DNA of 64,000 bases. Source: Mesorhizobium sp. Lineage in GTDB: Bacteria > Pseudomonadota > Alphaproteobacteria > Rhizobiales > Rhizobiaceae. A program made the translations under genes and the position numbers. Shown here one piece after another: positions 9,111 to 18,719 of the stretch (position 1 is the first letter of the stretch; each line of letters starts with the position of its first letter). The notes beneath the pieces are model-generated. The model was not told where the DNA came from, searched no databases, and saw nothing but the letters and a program-made list of their open reading frames with translations. The stretch is taken from assembly GCA_004017275.1 (NCBI GenBank), contig SAKE01000001.1, forward strand, positions 372,001-436,000. Direction: 5' to 3'.

Positions 9111-11657
9111 TTGATCGCCGGCGTGCCGGCTGAGATGTCTAGTCTGATGCAGACCAGTGTGGCCGGACTGTTCCGACTCGCCGAGATGCTTGAACGCCTC
9201 GGCATACGCGGCCGGCTGTTGCTCGCCTTTTTCGGGATCAGCGCCCTTGCGGTGCTGGCAACCGCTGCAGCGCTTTATGCCTTCCTCCAGGTTGGCGACG
9301 TCGTCGACCGAATTACCACGGATCGAGTGCCGTCGGCGCTCGCCTCCCTCCAGCTGTCGCGCCAGGCCGAACGGGTCGCTGCTGCCGCGCCATCGGTGCT
9401 GGCAGCGACAAGCAGGGCTCAGCACAGCGAGGTCTCGGCTGCCATCGCGCTCGAGATGTCCCGCCTTGAGGCCCTGCGCACGGACCTCCGGGATGCCACG
9501 TTGGGCACAGTGCCTTTGGCCGAGATCGAGGAAGCCGCGATTGTTCTGAGGCGCAACCTGAAGGAGCTCGACTCTCTTGTTGTCGCCCGGCTCGACGTGG
9601 TCGCCCGTAAGGAGGCGCTCCTGAACCGCCTCGCCGCGACGACGACCGGAAGCCAGCGCCTTGTCGCCACCGGCATCCTCGTGATGGATTCCAGGCTCCC
9701 GCAATGGCGGGCGGTCGCGGCCGATACGTCGCTGTCGCCCGATCGACGCGCAGCGGCGATGGCCGACCTGGTCCAGGCGATTGCGGCCTACATCCCCCAG
9801 CAGAAGGCGCAGCTGGAGATCTCGGCGGTCAACGACGCGCTGGTGAAGGTCGCGAACGCGCCGACGCCGGGCGACCTGGCGTTGATCCTTTTTCCGCTAC
9901 GCCGTTCGCTCACTGCTCTTGAAAAGGTTTCCACGGAGATCGACGAAAAGCTGCGGACCCGCTTCCGGCAGCGTGTCGACGAATTCAAGGGTTTGACCGA
10001 CGGCGAGGACAGCATTCCCAAGGCGCGGGAGGACGAGTTTGCTGTCCTGGCACAGGGCGAAAGGCTTCTGACCGAGAACAATCGACTGTCGCGCAATCTC
10101 ACGGCTGGCGTCGATCGCCTGGTCGCCACGGCAGACCAGGAGATCGCTGCGTCCGGTCGCGAAGCCGCGCTCGTCCAGCGCTACGGCACCGCGGTTGTGC
10201 TCGGCTCCGCCTTCCTCAGCCTCCTGAGTTCGGTTCTGGTTGTCTGGCTCTATGTCGACCGCAACCTCCTCGCCCGACTGGGGGCCGTGAGCCAGGGCAT
10301 GCTCGCGATTGCGGGGGGCAACCTTCGTGCGCCGCTGCCAGCCGCGGGCAGCGACGAAATCGGGCGCATGGCCGAAGCGCTGGGACTCTTCCGGGATACT
10401 GCTGTCGAGGTCGAGGAAAAGAACCTGCGCGACGTAGCGGAAGCTCGTCAGCGGCTCATCGATGCCATCGAAAGCATCTCCGAAGGATTCGCTCTGTACG
10501 ACGGGGGGGATCGGCTCGTCCTCAGCAACAGCCGCTACCGCGAATTGCTCTACACCGGTCTGGAGACCGAACTGACGCCCGGTACGACATTCGAGCAAAT
10601 CATTCGCCGATCCGCTGAGCGCGGCTACATCAGGGACGCCGAGGGGCGGGTCGACGAGTGGGTGGCCGAGCGCCTCTCGCGGCACCGCAACCCTGGTGAA
10701 CCTTGGGTGCAGCGGCGAGGGGACGGGCGATGGGTCATGATCAGCGAGCGGCGGATCAGCGCCGGTGGCACGGTCGCCGTCTATTCGGACATCACTGAGC
10801 TGAAGCAAAGAGAGGAGAACCTTGCCGAGAAATCCGTGGTTCTTGAGGCGCTTTCCAGCAAGCTGGCGAAGTATCTGGCGCCCCAAGTGTATCGCTCGAT
10901 ATTCACCGGCCGCCAGGAGGTCAGGATCGCCAGCCAGCGGAAGAAACTGACAATATGCTTCTCCGATATCGCGGACTTTACCGAGACCACTGACAAAATG
11001 GAATCCGAGGATCTCACCCAACTCCTCAATCACTATCTGACGGAAATGTCGAAAATTGCTTCGGATCACGGCGCGACGATCGACAAATATGTCGGCGACG
11101 CGATCCTGATGTTTTTCGGCGATCCCGAGACTCGCGGCGTCAAGGAGGACGCGCTGGCTTGCGCGCAGATGGCACTTGCAATGCAAAAGCGGATTAGCGA
11201 GCTTGCCGAAGTCTGGCGGGACATGGGGATCGAAACACCGCTGCGCTGTCGCATCGGCATCCATACCGACTACTGCACCGTCGGTAACTTCGGCAGCGAG
11301 GACCGAATGGACTACACGATAATCGGCGGCGCCGTGAATCTCGCCTCGCGCCTGGAGCAGGAGGCGCCGCCGGGGGCCATCCTCATTTCCTACGAGACGT
11401 TTGCGCAAGTGAAGGATTCAATCGACTGTGAGGAGCTGGGGCACGTCCAGGTCAAGGGGATCGCCTATCCCGTCGCCACCTACCGCGTCATCGATCTGAA
11501 GGCCAATCTGGCGGCCGCTCGTCGTGCCGTTCGAACCGAGCTGCCGCACTTCAGGCTGGAACTTGAACCGGAGCTGATGTCCCCTGACGAGCGTGGCGAT
11601 GCCGCCACTGCACTTCGAGATGCGCTGGGTCGGCTTTGTCACAAGCCCAGGTCGTAG
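9111..11657 (+). CDS. Receptor-like membrane adenylate cyclase (periplasmic sensor, HAMP, PAS, cyclase)
   Basis: About 848 residues. A transmembrane helix near residues 35-60 and a second near 360-382 bracket a periplasmic helical domain of about 300 residues. Then follow a HAMP segment, a PAS domain (about 450-560, starting at [14 protein letters not shown]) and the catalytic domain. The latter has a metal Asp near 618 (FSDIADF), DKYVGD with adenine-selecting Lys, a matching Thr in YTIIGG, and NLASR with catalytic Asn and Arg, so it should be active. TTG at 9111 or ATG at 9135 could be the start. The gene forms a tight pair with the upstream periplasmic binding protein. Confidence 0.92.
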   Translation: MIAGVPAEMSSLMQTSVAGLFRLAEMLERLGIRGRLLLAFFGISALAVLATAAALYAFLQVGDVVDRITTDRVPSALASLQLSRQAERVAAAAPSVLAATSRAQHSEVSAAIALEMSRLEALRTDLRDATLGTVPLAEIEEAAIVLRRNLKELDSLVVARLDVVARKEALLNRLAATTTGSQRLVATGILVMDSRLPQWRAVAADTSLSPDRRAAAMADLVQAIAAYIPQQKAQLEISAVNDALVKVANAPTPGDLALILFPLRRSLTALEKVSTEIDEKLRTRFRQRVDEFKGLTDGEDSIPKAREDEFAVLAQGERLLTENNRLSRNLTAGVDRLVATADQEIAASGREAALVQRYGTAVVLGSAFLSLLSSVLVVWLYVDRNLLARLGAVSQGMLAIAGGNLRAPLPAAGSDEIGRMAEALGLFRDTAVEVEEKNLRDVAEARQRLIDAIESISEGFALYDGGDRLVLSNSRYRELLYTGLETELTPGTTFEQIIRRSAERGYIRDAEGRVDEWVAERLSRHRNPGEPWVQRRGDGRWVMISERRISAGGTVAVYSDITELKQREENLAEKSVVLEALSSKLAKYLAPQVYRSIFTGRQEVRIASQRKKLTICFSDIADFTETTDKMESEDLTQLLNHYLTEMSKIASDHGATIDKYVGDAILMFFGDPETRGVKEDALACAQMALAMQKRISELAEVWRDMGIETPLRCRIGIHTDYCTVGNFGSEDRMDYTIIGGAVNLASRLEQEAPPGAILISYETFAQVKDSIDCEELGHVQVKGIAYPVATYRVIDLKANLAAARRAVRTELPHFRLELEPELMSPDERGDAATALRDALGRLCHKPRS

Positions 11658-11749
11658 GGCTTGGTCCACAACGACCCCTCCTAATGGACGCAAGGAGTGG
11701 GATGTCCGACGCCGCCCGTACTGCTATCGTGGGGATGAGGAGACGGCCC

Positions 11750-13510
11750 ATGAGCGAGACTCGTAAGCTAGCCGCAATCTTGGCTGCGGATGTGGTCGGA
11801 TACAGCCGGCTCGCGAGCGCGGACGAAGATCGTACTTTGGCGAGGTTGCGCGCGCTGCGCAGCGACCTGATCGATCCGACCATCGCCGTGCATAACGGGC
11901 GGGTGATCAAGCGCACCGGCGATGGGGCGCTGGTTGAGTTTCGCAGTGTGGTCGATGCCGTGCGCTGCGCCGTTGAGATTCAGCATGGTATGGTTGAGCG
12001 CAATGCCGGCGTGCCGCAGGACCGTCGCATCGAGTTCAGGATCGGTATCCATCTGGGGGATGTGGTCGAAGAAAGCGACGGCGACCTGATGGGCGACGGC
12101 GTCAACATCGCCTCGCGTCTGGAGGGGGTCGCGGCGCCCGGCGCCATCTGCCTGTCCGAGGATGCCTATCGCCAGGTCAAGACGAGGCTCGACCTCTCGG
12201 TCAGCGATCTCGGCAGCAAGCAGCTCAAGAACATCGCCGAGCCGATCCGGGTCTATTCGCTGCAGGTCGGCAGCGCCGGGGCCAAGGCGGCCGCGACCGC
12301 CGAAACCGCGACGAGCCGGCCGGCCGCGGCGCCGCCGAAGCTGTCGATCGCCGTGCTGCCGTTCGCCAACATGAGTGGTGATGCCGAACAGGACTACTTC
12401 GCCGACGGCATCTCCGAAGACATCATCACGGCGCTGTCCAAACTGTCGCAGCTCTTCGTCATCGCCCGCAATTCGTCGTTCACCTTCAAGGGCCATGTGC
12501 AGGAGGTGGGCACCAAGCTCGGCGTGCGGCATGTGCTTGAGGGTAGTGTACGCAAGTCGGGCAACAGGGTGCGCATCACCGCGCAGCTTATCGATGCAAC
12601 CACGGGCGGTCATCTGTGGGCAGAGCGGTTCGATCGCGACCTGACCGACATATTCGCCGTGCAGGACGACGTGACGCAGCAGATCGTCGGTGCGCTGGCG
12701 CTCAATCTGACTGAGGATGACCGTCAGCGGTTGGCGCCCGAGCACCCGCGCAACACGGAGGCCTATGACTATTTCCTGCGCGGCCGGGAACTGTGGCACC
12801 GGCTGACGAAGGAGACGAACGTCGCAGCTCGCGATCTCTTGCAACGTGCCACCGAACTGGATCCGAACTTTGCCTCTGCTTACGCTTTCCTCGCCCTCGC
12901 GCACGGAATTGATTACCTGAACCGGTGGGGTACGCCGCCGCCGGAGTCGATGGCGCAAGCGGAAGAGGCCGCAACGCGAGCGGTAACGCTGGATGACAAC
13001 GATCCCTGGGCGCACTGGGCACTGGCGACGATCAACCTGTACACACGACGGCATGATGGGGCCATCGACGAGGCCAAGCGCGCGATCGTCCTCAATCCGA
13101 ACTTCTCCGAAGCGCATGCCTGCCTCGGCGAGGCGCTGTACTATTCGGGCAGATCCGAGGAGGCGCTAGAGAGTTTTGCCCGGGCAAAGACCTTGAACCC
13201 GTATTTTCCAGATGTGGTTCTGCACTTCCAGGCTTTGGCGTTTTTTCAACTGGGAAGGTACGAAGAGGCCGTTGACCTCTTGAAGCAACGGCTGGCTCGC
13301 AACGCTTTCACCGACGTCTCGCGCGCGCTTCTGGCCGCCAGCTACGGCCATCTCAGCCGTTTTGAGGAGGCCCGCGCGGTATGGCAGGATCTGCTTCGCG
13401 TCAATCCCGACTTTTCGCTGGAATACCGTCGCAAAGTCTTGCCTTACAAGAACCCTGCCGATTTCGAACCCATGGTTGAAGGCCTCCGGAAGGCTGGTGT
13501 GACGCAATGA
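11750..13510 (+). CDS. Class III adenylate cyclase with TolB-like and TPR domains
   Basis: 586 residues from ATG 11750, which has GAGGAG upstream; the open frame extends back to 11636 but that part looks non-coding. Residues 8-170 are a rhizobial-type cyclase with metal Asp14 and Asp58, Lys54, Asp112, Asn119 and Arg123, all consistent with ATP use. Residues about 190-320 match the TolB N-terminal/FlgO-like domain (AVLPFANMSGD, GxRxVLEGSVRK), and about 340-575 are TPR repeats. This combination is common in rhizobia and is thought to sense through the TPR part. No membrane helix is visible. Confidence 0.92.
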   Translation: MSETRKLAAILAADVVGYSRLASADEDRTLARLRALRSDLIDPTIAVHNGRVIKRTGDGALVEFRSVVDAVRCAVEIQHGMVERNAGVPQDRRIEFRIGIHLGDVVEESDGDLMGDGVNIASRLEGVAAPGAICLSEDAYRQVKTRLDLSVSDLGSKQLKNIAEPIRVYSLQVGSAGAKAAATAETATSRPAAAPPKLSIAVLPFANMSGDAEQDYFADGISEDIITALSKLSQLFVIARNSSFTFKGHVQEVGTKLGVRHVLEGSVRKSGNRVRITAQLIDATTGGHLWAERFDRDLTDIFAVQDDVTQQIVGALALNLTEDDRQRLAPEHPRNTEAYDYFLRGRELWHRLTKETNVAARDLLQRATELDPNFASAYAFLALAHGIDYLNRWGTPPPESMAQAEEAATRAVTLDDNDPWAHWALATINLYTRRHDGAIDEAKRAIVLNPNFSEAHACLGEALYYSGRSEEALESFARAKTLNPYFPDVVLHFQALAFFQLGRYEEAVDLLKQRLARNAFTDVSRALLAASYGHLSRFEEARAVWQDLLRVNPDFSLEYRRKVLPYKNPADFEPMVEGLRKAGVTQ

Positions 13511-13518
13511 CTGGGTGA

Positions 13519-14898
13519 TCAGACGCCCAAGGCCCGGCCAATCTTGCGCCATCGGGCGTTTTCGCGAACCAGTTTCAGGTCGTCGGTCGTCTCGGCAAAT
13601 GTCCGCAAACGGTATTGCCGGAGCAACTCCGGGAAGAGCGCCCCTTCCGGCAAGCCGGCAAGCTGCTCGCGGACCGAGATCTTTTCATCGATGACCCGCA
13701 TGCCCCAGGCATTTTCCCGAACCTGCAGCTCCGCAGCCAGATCGCGCTCTTCCGGCGCGCTTTCATCCAGCGCAGCCAGCAGGATCGAGTGGAAAAGCGC
13801 TACATAACCAATCTGTCTCAGGCCGCCCACAACCCGCACGCGCGGCAATATGGCAAGGACGAGGAACGTCAGGAACAAGTCCGGCAGCAGCACGCCGTCC
13901 AGCAGCGCGTGCCTGAGATGCGGACGGTCGAACGGGATGGAAAGACCATGCGGCCTGTCAGGTTCGATCAGGTGCCCGTTCTCGAGGACGAGCTTGCGCA
14001 CGCGCTCCTCGCGGATGCCCCAGAAATAGTCCGTGGCATTGGGCAGGAATCTGCCGAATGGGCTCGATGCGGCCTCTTGCAAGGCATGTTCGAGACGCTG
14101 GCGTCTTGCGGGTTCGATGAGCAACTTGGAAAGAAGGCTGCCGTCATATTCCAGATGCCGCGCCATGGCAGAAGCGGCGAGCCGATCATCGATGAAAACC
14201 GGCAGGGCCATGCCGGAACGATCCCAATTGGCGACCAGATCCTCGTTGAGGGCGGTCAGCGCATCGGCGGCGGTTCCAAACACCTTGTCCTGACTGGCAA
14301 GCAGTGTGCCCAGCCAGCGGTTGGCATCCGTTTCATCGCCCACTGCTTCGAGCGCGCGCTTGTTGAGGGAGACGGGACCGGCCGCGCAGGCGCTTTTGCG
14401 GCACAGTTTGTGGCGCCCCATGCCAAACAGGTTGACCTTGTCGTCGCCGACATCGAGCCATCCCGGCCCCTCCCGGCCAACTGTCTCCATGGTCATCGTC
14501 GTTCCCATGAAGCCAACGAAGGCCGACAGCCCGTTTTCGACCGCGCCGAGCCAGGCAAACAGGAGGGCATCGAAGGTGATCCGGTCCATCAAAAGCAGGC
14601 AGTGCAGCCCGGACTGAATCACCGGTCTGTGCTCGAACTCTTCGAGCGCCTTGCCGATCTCTTCAGGCTGCATGATCGCACCGAGGCGCTGATGCAGGAC
14701 TTCGCGCAAGATCGAGCGGGCAGCGATCGCCGGATCCGATGCAGGCCTTGCCACCGGCCGCCACAGATGGCGGGCGTAGTCGGAAACCGGTGCATTCCAG
14801 TTCTGCTCGATATCACGCACGACTTCCGGGCAGAGCAGCGACAGCACAGCCAGAATTTCTACCGGAGGCGCAGGGGTTGGATCGAAGGCGGCGGTCAT
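13519..14898 (-). CDS. Hypothetical protein, no recognised domain
   Basis: 459 residues; I do not recognise the family. It is soluble-looking and helix-rich, with a cysteine pair (LCRKSACAAG) near residue 170 and one hydrophobic stretch near 325-345 (LLPDLFLTFLVLAILPRV) that could be a buried helix. Its start codon overlaps the stop of the GNAT gene as TGATG, which indicates translational coupling, so the two products probably act together. One unverified guess is that it is a substrate or scaffold for the acetyltransferase. Confidence 0.75.
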   Translation of the reverse strand: MTAAFDPTPAPPVEILAVLSLLCPEVVRDIEQNWNAPVSDYARHLWRPVARPASDPAIAARSILREVLHQRLGAIMQPEEIGKALEEFEHRPVIQSGLHCLLLMDRITFDALLFAWLGAVENGLSAFVGFMGTTMTMETVGREGPGWLDVGDDKVNLFGMGRHKLCRKSACAAGPVSLNKRALEAVGDETDANRWLGTLLASQDKVFGTAADALTALNEDLVANWDRSGMALPVFIDDRLAASAMARHLEYDGSLLSKLLIEPARRQRLEHALQEAASSPFGRFLPNATDYFWGIREERVRKLVLENGHLIEPDRPHGLSIPFDRPHLRHALLDGVLLPDLFLTFLVLAILPRVRVVGGLRQIGYVALFHSILLAALDESAPEERDLAAELQVRENAWGMRVIDEKISVREQLAGLPEGALFPELLRQYRLRTFAETTDDLKLVRENARWRKIGRALGV

Positions 14899-15422
14899 CA
14901 GAACCGCAGCCGGGCCATGCTCAGGAGGTCGTGGTACTGCCCGTCAGTAAAACCGGCCTTCACATGCCGGCCTTCGACCTCGAAGCCGTGGTTTTTGTAG
15001 AGACGGACGGCCGGTTCGTTGTCGGCATAGACGGTCAATTCGACCCGCTTCAGGGCGCGCCAATTGTCGGCTACGTCAAGCAGCGCGCCAAGTATGGCAG
15101 CGCCGATACCTTTGCCGACAAAGGCATCGTCGAGGCCGATATTGATCTCGCCGATATGCGAGCGGCGCGGCGAACCCTGCACGACCAGGTTGCCATGGCC
15201 GACGATCTTGCCGTCCACCTCGGCAACGATCCAGGTGGTTTCCTGGCCGGACTTGGCGATGCGCCGCTCCACCTGCTCCACCATCTCGAAGGGCATCCTG
15301 AGCGTGCCCCAGCGAAAGCCCGGCATGTTGAAGATCGCGCAAAGCGCCTCCGCATCGCTTGGCCGGACGGCCCGGAGCTGTGGCTGGATTTTCTCGGACG
15401 ATGGCGAGGTCGTGTTGGTCAT
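14898..15422 (-). CDS. GNAT-family N-acetyltransferase
   Basis: About 174 residues from ATG 15422; a longer form from 15461 is possible. The GNAT fold is clear: LRAVRPSDAEAL first strand, IVAEVDGKIVGHGNLV strands 2-4, an acetyl-CoA loop in DDAFVGKGIGAAIL (variant of Q/RxxGxG/A), and the ELTVYADNEPAVRLYKNHGFEVEG C-terminal signature. It transfers an acetyl group to an unknown amine substrate in the cytoplasm. It is coupled by TGATG overlap to the following hypothetical gene. Confidence 0.88.
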   Translation of the reverse strand: MTNTTSPSSEKIQPQLRAVRPSDAEALCAIFNMPGFRWGTLRMPFEMVEQVERRIAKSGQETTWIVAEVDGKIVGHGNLVVQGSPRRSHIGEINIGLDDAFVGKGIGAAILGALLDVADNWRALKRVELTVYADNEPAVRLYKNHGFEVEGRHVKAGFTDGQYHDLLSMARLRF

Positions 15423-15496
15423 GGCTTTCCCGGCGAAGGCAATCGGCCCGGCACGATGCACCGGACGTCGCCTGAAAATCCAGCCGTCTCAGCAGA

Positions 15497-16318
15497 CTAT
15501 GATGCCGATTGCGGGCTAAATCGTGAGGCAGCGTAGAGTTTGAAGAGGCCGCTGATGCCGATCCAGCCGAAAAGGGAGAGCCAGCACAATGTCCCGGTGG
15601 CCGTCCAGTCGATCCGGTGCACCGCAGCGTCGGTGATGCCGAGTCCAAGTATGGCAAGCAGGCCAACCAGAAACTGGGCCAGGCCGAGTATCAGCAGTTC
15701 CTCGCGCGGCGCGCTTCGCCAGACGACATATATGCCGCCCGCACCGGCGAGGAAGATGGCGCTGTAGACCTGAGCGTGGAAGGCATCGACCGGCCATGGC
15801 CAGAAGCTGCTGAATGTCAGGGGAAACAGCAACAGGCCGACGCCATAAAGGCCAAGGATCGCCGATTCCGCCGGCATGTAGCCGCGCCATGCTGGGTTTA
15901 AGGTCACGCCTTTTGCAGAAGGACGGGTCCTGGCTCGCCACAGGAACATCCCGGATACCGCGACCGAGCCCAGATAGACCAAAAACCAGAGCCAGGGCGC
16001 TTTGCGCCCGAAGTTGAAATAGCCGAGATTGACGAACGAAGCCGCCGACACGATGACGGTGAAGATGAAGGCCATGACGAGCACGAGCCTGCCCGGCGAC
16101 CAGCGATTCCAGAACAGCAGCGCCGCCATCACGGCCATTTCGGCGGTATAGAAGCCGCCGAGGAAGCGGGCATTGAACGGCGTGACGGCCCAAGGCCAGC
16201 GCGGCTTGACCAGCACGGGCGCGAAAAACAGGCCGGCGCCTACGATCAGGACGATGATGACCACTACGGAGAAAAGACGCAGGACCGCGGGAAATGGTGG
16301 GTTGTCGGATGTCGGCAT
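15497..16318 (-). CDS. Multipass integral membrane protein of unknown function
   Basis: About 273 residues from ATG 16318; the open frame extends to 16357. Seven or eight hydrophobic helices are spread over the whole length, rich in Trp and aromatic residues, with short loops and no catalytic motif I can name. No family assigned. It lies upstream of the GNAT/hypothetical pair on the same strand, 74 bases away, so it could be part of that transcript. Confidence 0.75.
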   Translation of the reverse strand: MPTSDNPPFPAVLRLFSVVVIIVLIVGAGLFFAPVLVKPRWPWAVTPFNARFLGGFYTAEMAVMAALLFWNRWSPGRLVLVMAFIFTVIVSAASFVNLGYFNFGRKAPWLWFLVYLGSVAVSGMFLWRARTRPSAKGVTLNPAWRGYMPAESAILGLYGVGLLLFPLTFSSFWPWPVDAFHAQVYSAIFLAGAGGIYVVWRSAPREELLILGLAQFLVGLLAILGLGITDAAVHRIDWTATGTLCWLSLFGWIGISGLFKLYAASRFSPQSAS

Positions 16319-16522
16319 GGAGAAAGTCCCCAAGATGAGTACCCCATAGGCCATCATAGTGCCGCTTGCGGCCGGTGAAAATCCGCCGAATGGAAATCGA
16401 ACTTGTCGCCAGGCTTATCCATTCGAATGGCCGTACGGTCCATTTCGAAGTAAGATGGAGCACTCGGACCAAAGACCGATCCGGTCAACACGCCTCGAGG
16501 GGCATTTTCCGGAGCCTGCACG

Positions 16523-17938
16523 ATGAACGAAGCTCAGGATCTATTCTCGCTTCTGCGGCAATCGACCGATGTCGATCCGCAGGCAATCGACGCGATCAAG
16601 CGAACCATCGCGGACGGCAAGGACCGCGAACTTTGCCGCATCAATGCGCCAGCTTTCGCCAGCAAGCATGGCCTCGACGAGGAACGCGCCATAAGCGCCT
16701 TTCTCCACGCGGCGCGGGTGGGCATCTTCGACATTTCCTGGAATGTTCTGTGCCCCGGCTGTGGCGGCGTGCTCGACACCAACGCCACGCTGAAAACGCT
16801 GCAGAAGGACGAATACACCTGCGCGCTGTGCTCCGAAGGCTATTCGCCGACCCTCGACGAGATGGTCGAGGTGACATTCACCGTCAGTCCCCGCGTGCGC
16901 AGGATTGCCGCCCACAATCCACACGAACTGCCGTTGGTGGAATATTTTCGCCAGATCTACTGGGGCTCCGGCATCGATCTGCCGGAAGAGGATTTGGCGA
17001 AAAAGATAGAGACGTTTTCGCTGGAGGATATCGAGCTTGAGCCCGGGGAAAAGGCGGTTCTGCCCATACAGCTTCCGTCCGAGTTCATCATCGTCTTCGA
17101 GCCGGTCACCCATTCAGCGCAGTTCATCGACGCGAAGGGCGAACCAACAAAAGAGCGCCGAAGCCTGTCTTTGGTCTTCGACCGCGACCATGTCCAGAAC
17201 CAGACACTGGAGATGCAACCCGGTCCGTTGCGCATTTCGCTGGAAAACAGGACCGACACCCGCGTGCTGCCGGCGGTCTTCATCGCCGGCCAGGCATTGC
17301 ATGATCTCTTGGGCAAACGCCGGCCCTTCCTGACCGCCAAGCGCCTGCTCACCAACCAGACGTTCCGCGATCTCTATCGCACGGATACGCTCGACATCAA
17401 CCAGCGCCTGAAGATCACCAGCCTAACCTTCCTGTTCACCGACCTGCGCGGATCGACAGCGCTTTACGAGCGGGTGGGCGACCTTTCAGCCTTCGATCTC
17501 GTGCGTGTGCATTTCCAGGTCCTGCACGAGATCGTTGCGGCTGAGGCAGGCGCGGTGGTGAAGACGATCGGTGATGCGGTGATGGCGACATTCGCGACGC
17601 CTGATCGTGCGATTGCTGCTGCCCTAAGGATGCGGGACGCCATGCGTGCGCTCAATGACAAAAGCGGGCGCGAGGATCTGCTGCTCAAGATCGGAGTCCA
17701 TGCCGGCCCTTGCATCGCCGTGTCCATGAACGAGCGACAGGACTATTTCGGCCAGACGGTCAACATTGCTTCGCGAGTCCAGAACCTTGCCAACGCGCAG
17801 GCGATCTTCGCCACTCGTGCGGTGGTCGACGACAATCTCACCGCCGATCTGTTGCGCAGGAATGCGCTGACGCCCGTGCCCCATGAAGTCTCGCTGCGCG
17901 GCATTGAGCGGGAGATAGCGGTGTATACGATCCCCTGA
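16523..17938 (+). CDS. Class III adenylate cyclase with N-terminal zinc-ribbon domain
   Basis: 471 residues. The N-terminal 290 residues contain a CxxC...CxxC set (C77, C80, C100, C103) that probably binds zinc or iron, within a domain that may correspond to the DUF5939 type found before cyclases. The catalytic domain has metal Asp307 (FTDLRGST) and Asp351, Lys347 as adenine selector, DYFG with the partner Asp, and NIASR with catalytic Asn and Arg, so it should be active on ATP. GGAG precedes ATG 16523. No membrane segment; likely cytoplasmic. It is divergent from the membrane-protein gene. Confidence 0.9.
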   Translation: MNEAQDLFSLLRQSTDVDPQAIDAIKRTIADGKDRELCRINAPAFASKHGLDEERAISAFLHAARVGIFDISWNVLCPGCGGVLDTNATLKTLQKDEYTCALCSEGYSPTLDEMVEVTFTVSPRVRRIAAHNPHELPLVEYFRQIYWGSGIDLPEEDLAKKIETFSLEDIELEPGEKAVLPIQLPSEFIIVFEPVTHSAQFIDAKGEPTKERRSLSLVFDRDHVQNQTLEMQPGPLRISLENRTDTRVLPAVFIAGQALHDLLGKRRPFLTAKRLLTNQTFRDLYRTDTLDINQRLKITSLTFLFTDLRGSTALYERVGDLSAFDLVRVHFQVLHEIVAAEAGAVVKTIGDAVMATFATPDRAIAAALRMRDAMRALNDKSGREDLLLKIGVHAGPCIAVSMNERQDYFGQTVNIASRVQNLANAQAIFATRAVVDDNLTADLLRRNALTPVPHEVSLRGIEREIAVYTIP

Positions 17939-17953
17939 GGAATTGGATCGTCC

Positions 17954-17988
17954 AGAGCAATTCCAGGAAAAGTGTGAACCGGTTTTCC
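17954..17988 (+). repeat. 35-base dispersed repeat, copy 1
   Basis: Identical over 35 bases to 32139-32173; begins AGAGCAATTCCAGG and ends CCGGTTTTCC. It lies just after the cyclase stop, and the similarity weakens after the identical core. Related sequences are familiar as intergenic repeats in Mesorhizobium-type genomes. Confidence 0.85.
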
Positions 17989-18028
17989 CGGGAAAGCGCG
18001 TAGCGCTTCTCTGGGAATTGTCGGCCGC

Positions 18029-18508
18029 TCACACGCGCTTGCAGAGGAAATAACGATCGGCGGGCTCCGAAGTCGGCGCCGGGAGGCGTTCCAGCAGCGG
18101 GTGATCGAGCGGCGTGCCACTGACCGCGAAGCCGCCGACGCGAAGCAGGCTCGCAATCAGATCGGGAAGCCAGGTAGCGGTCACTGCATCGCGATCATCA
18201 TAGCCGGTGCCGATGTCGGCATGAACAAGGGCGGCTTCGATGCCAATGAACTTGCGGGCCGTCTCGCGTATTTCGCCGAGCACGAGGTTTTCAGCTTCGG
18301 GAATTGAACTGGCGTGGGCGCCAACTTCGCGGTCGAACACCACGATCCGACGCCCGGGCAGGCGCTCGCGCAGATGGTGGAACGTCCGGCCATTGCCGAG
18401 GCCGAGCTCGAGCACAAGCCCCTCCATCTTCGCCACCTCGGCGCAGACTTGATCGAGAATGTCACGCTGTGCGGTCATTCTGCTGATGAAATTCTCGAGG
18501 CGACTCAT
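18029..18508 (-). CDS. Class I SAM-dependent methyltransferase-like protein
   Basis: About 159 residues from ATG 18508; the frame continues to 18697 but the upstream part has no coding character. The Rossmann glycine motif LVLELGLGNGRTFHHL and the following acidic strand end RRIVVFDREVG fit SAM binding. ATWLPDLIASLLRVGGFAVSG fits the later strands. The protein is short for the class and no substrate domain is visible. It lies alone between the cyclase and the peptide ABC operon. Confidence 0.8.
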   Translation of the reverse strand: MSRLENFISRMTAQRDILDQVCAEVAKMEGLVLELGLGNGRTFHHLRERLPGRRIVVFDREVGAHASSIPEAENLVLGEIRETARKFIGIEAALVHADIGTGYDDRDAVTATWLPDLIASLLRVGGFAVSGTPLDHPLLERLPAPTSEPADRYFLCKRV

Positions 18509-18633
18509 ATGCTTTTGTGTGTCCTGAACCAACTCAAGAGATCGGCAATGCCCGCGACAAGAACTGTTCACGGGGGAATTCCGAAGGCGACGTGCTAAGC
18601 TCGATTGCGTGTCGGCACATATAGAGGCGGACG

Positions 18634-18714
18634 ATGAACACTGCAACAACCGTACAGGCGGCCGGCAAGGGATCATACCGGGTGGAACAGGCGGCACGGC
18701 GTGCTGCGGAATAG
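18634..18714 (+). CDS. Possible 26-residue small ORF
   Basis: ATG at 18634 has GAGGCGG five to eleven bases upstream and encodes a short polar peptide (MNTATTVQAAG...AAE) before TAG. It is in the gap between a methyltransferase and the ABC operon, opposite in strand to both. No homologue is recognised; it could be a remnant N-terminus. Confidence 0.25.
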   Translation: MNTATTVQAAGKGSYRVEQAARRAAE

Positions 18715-18719
18715 CGATC

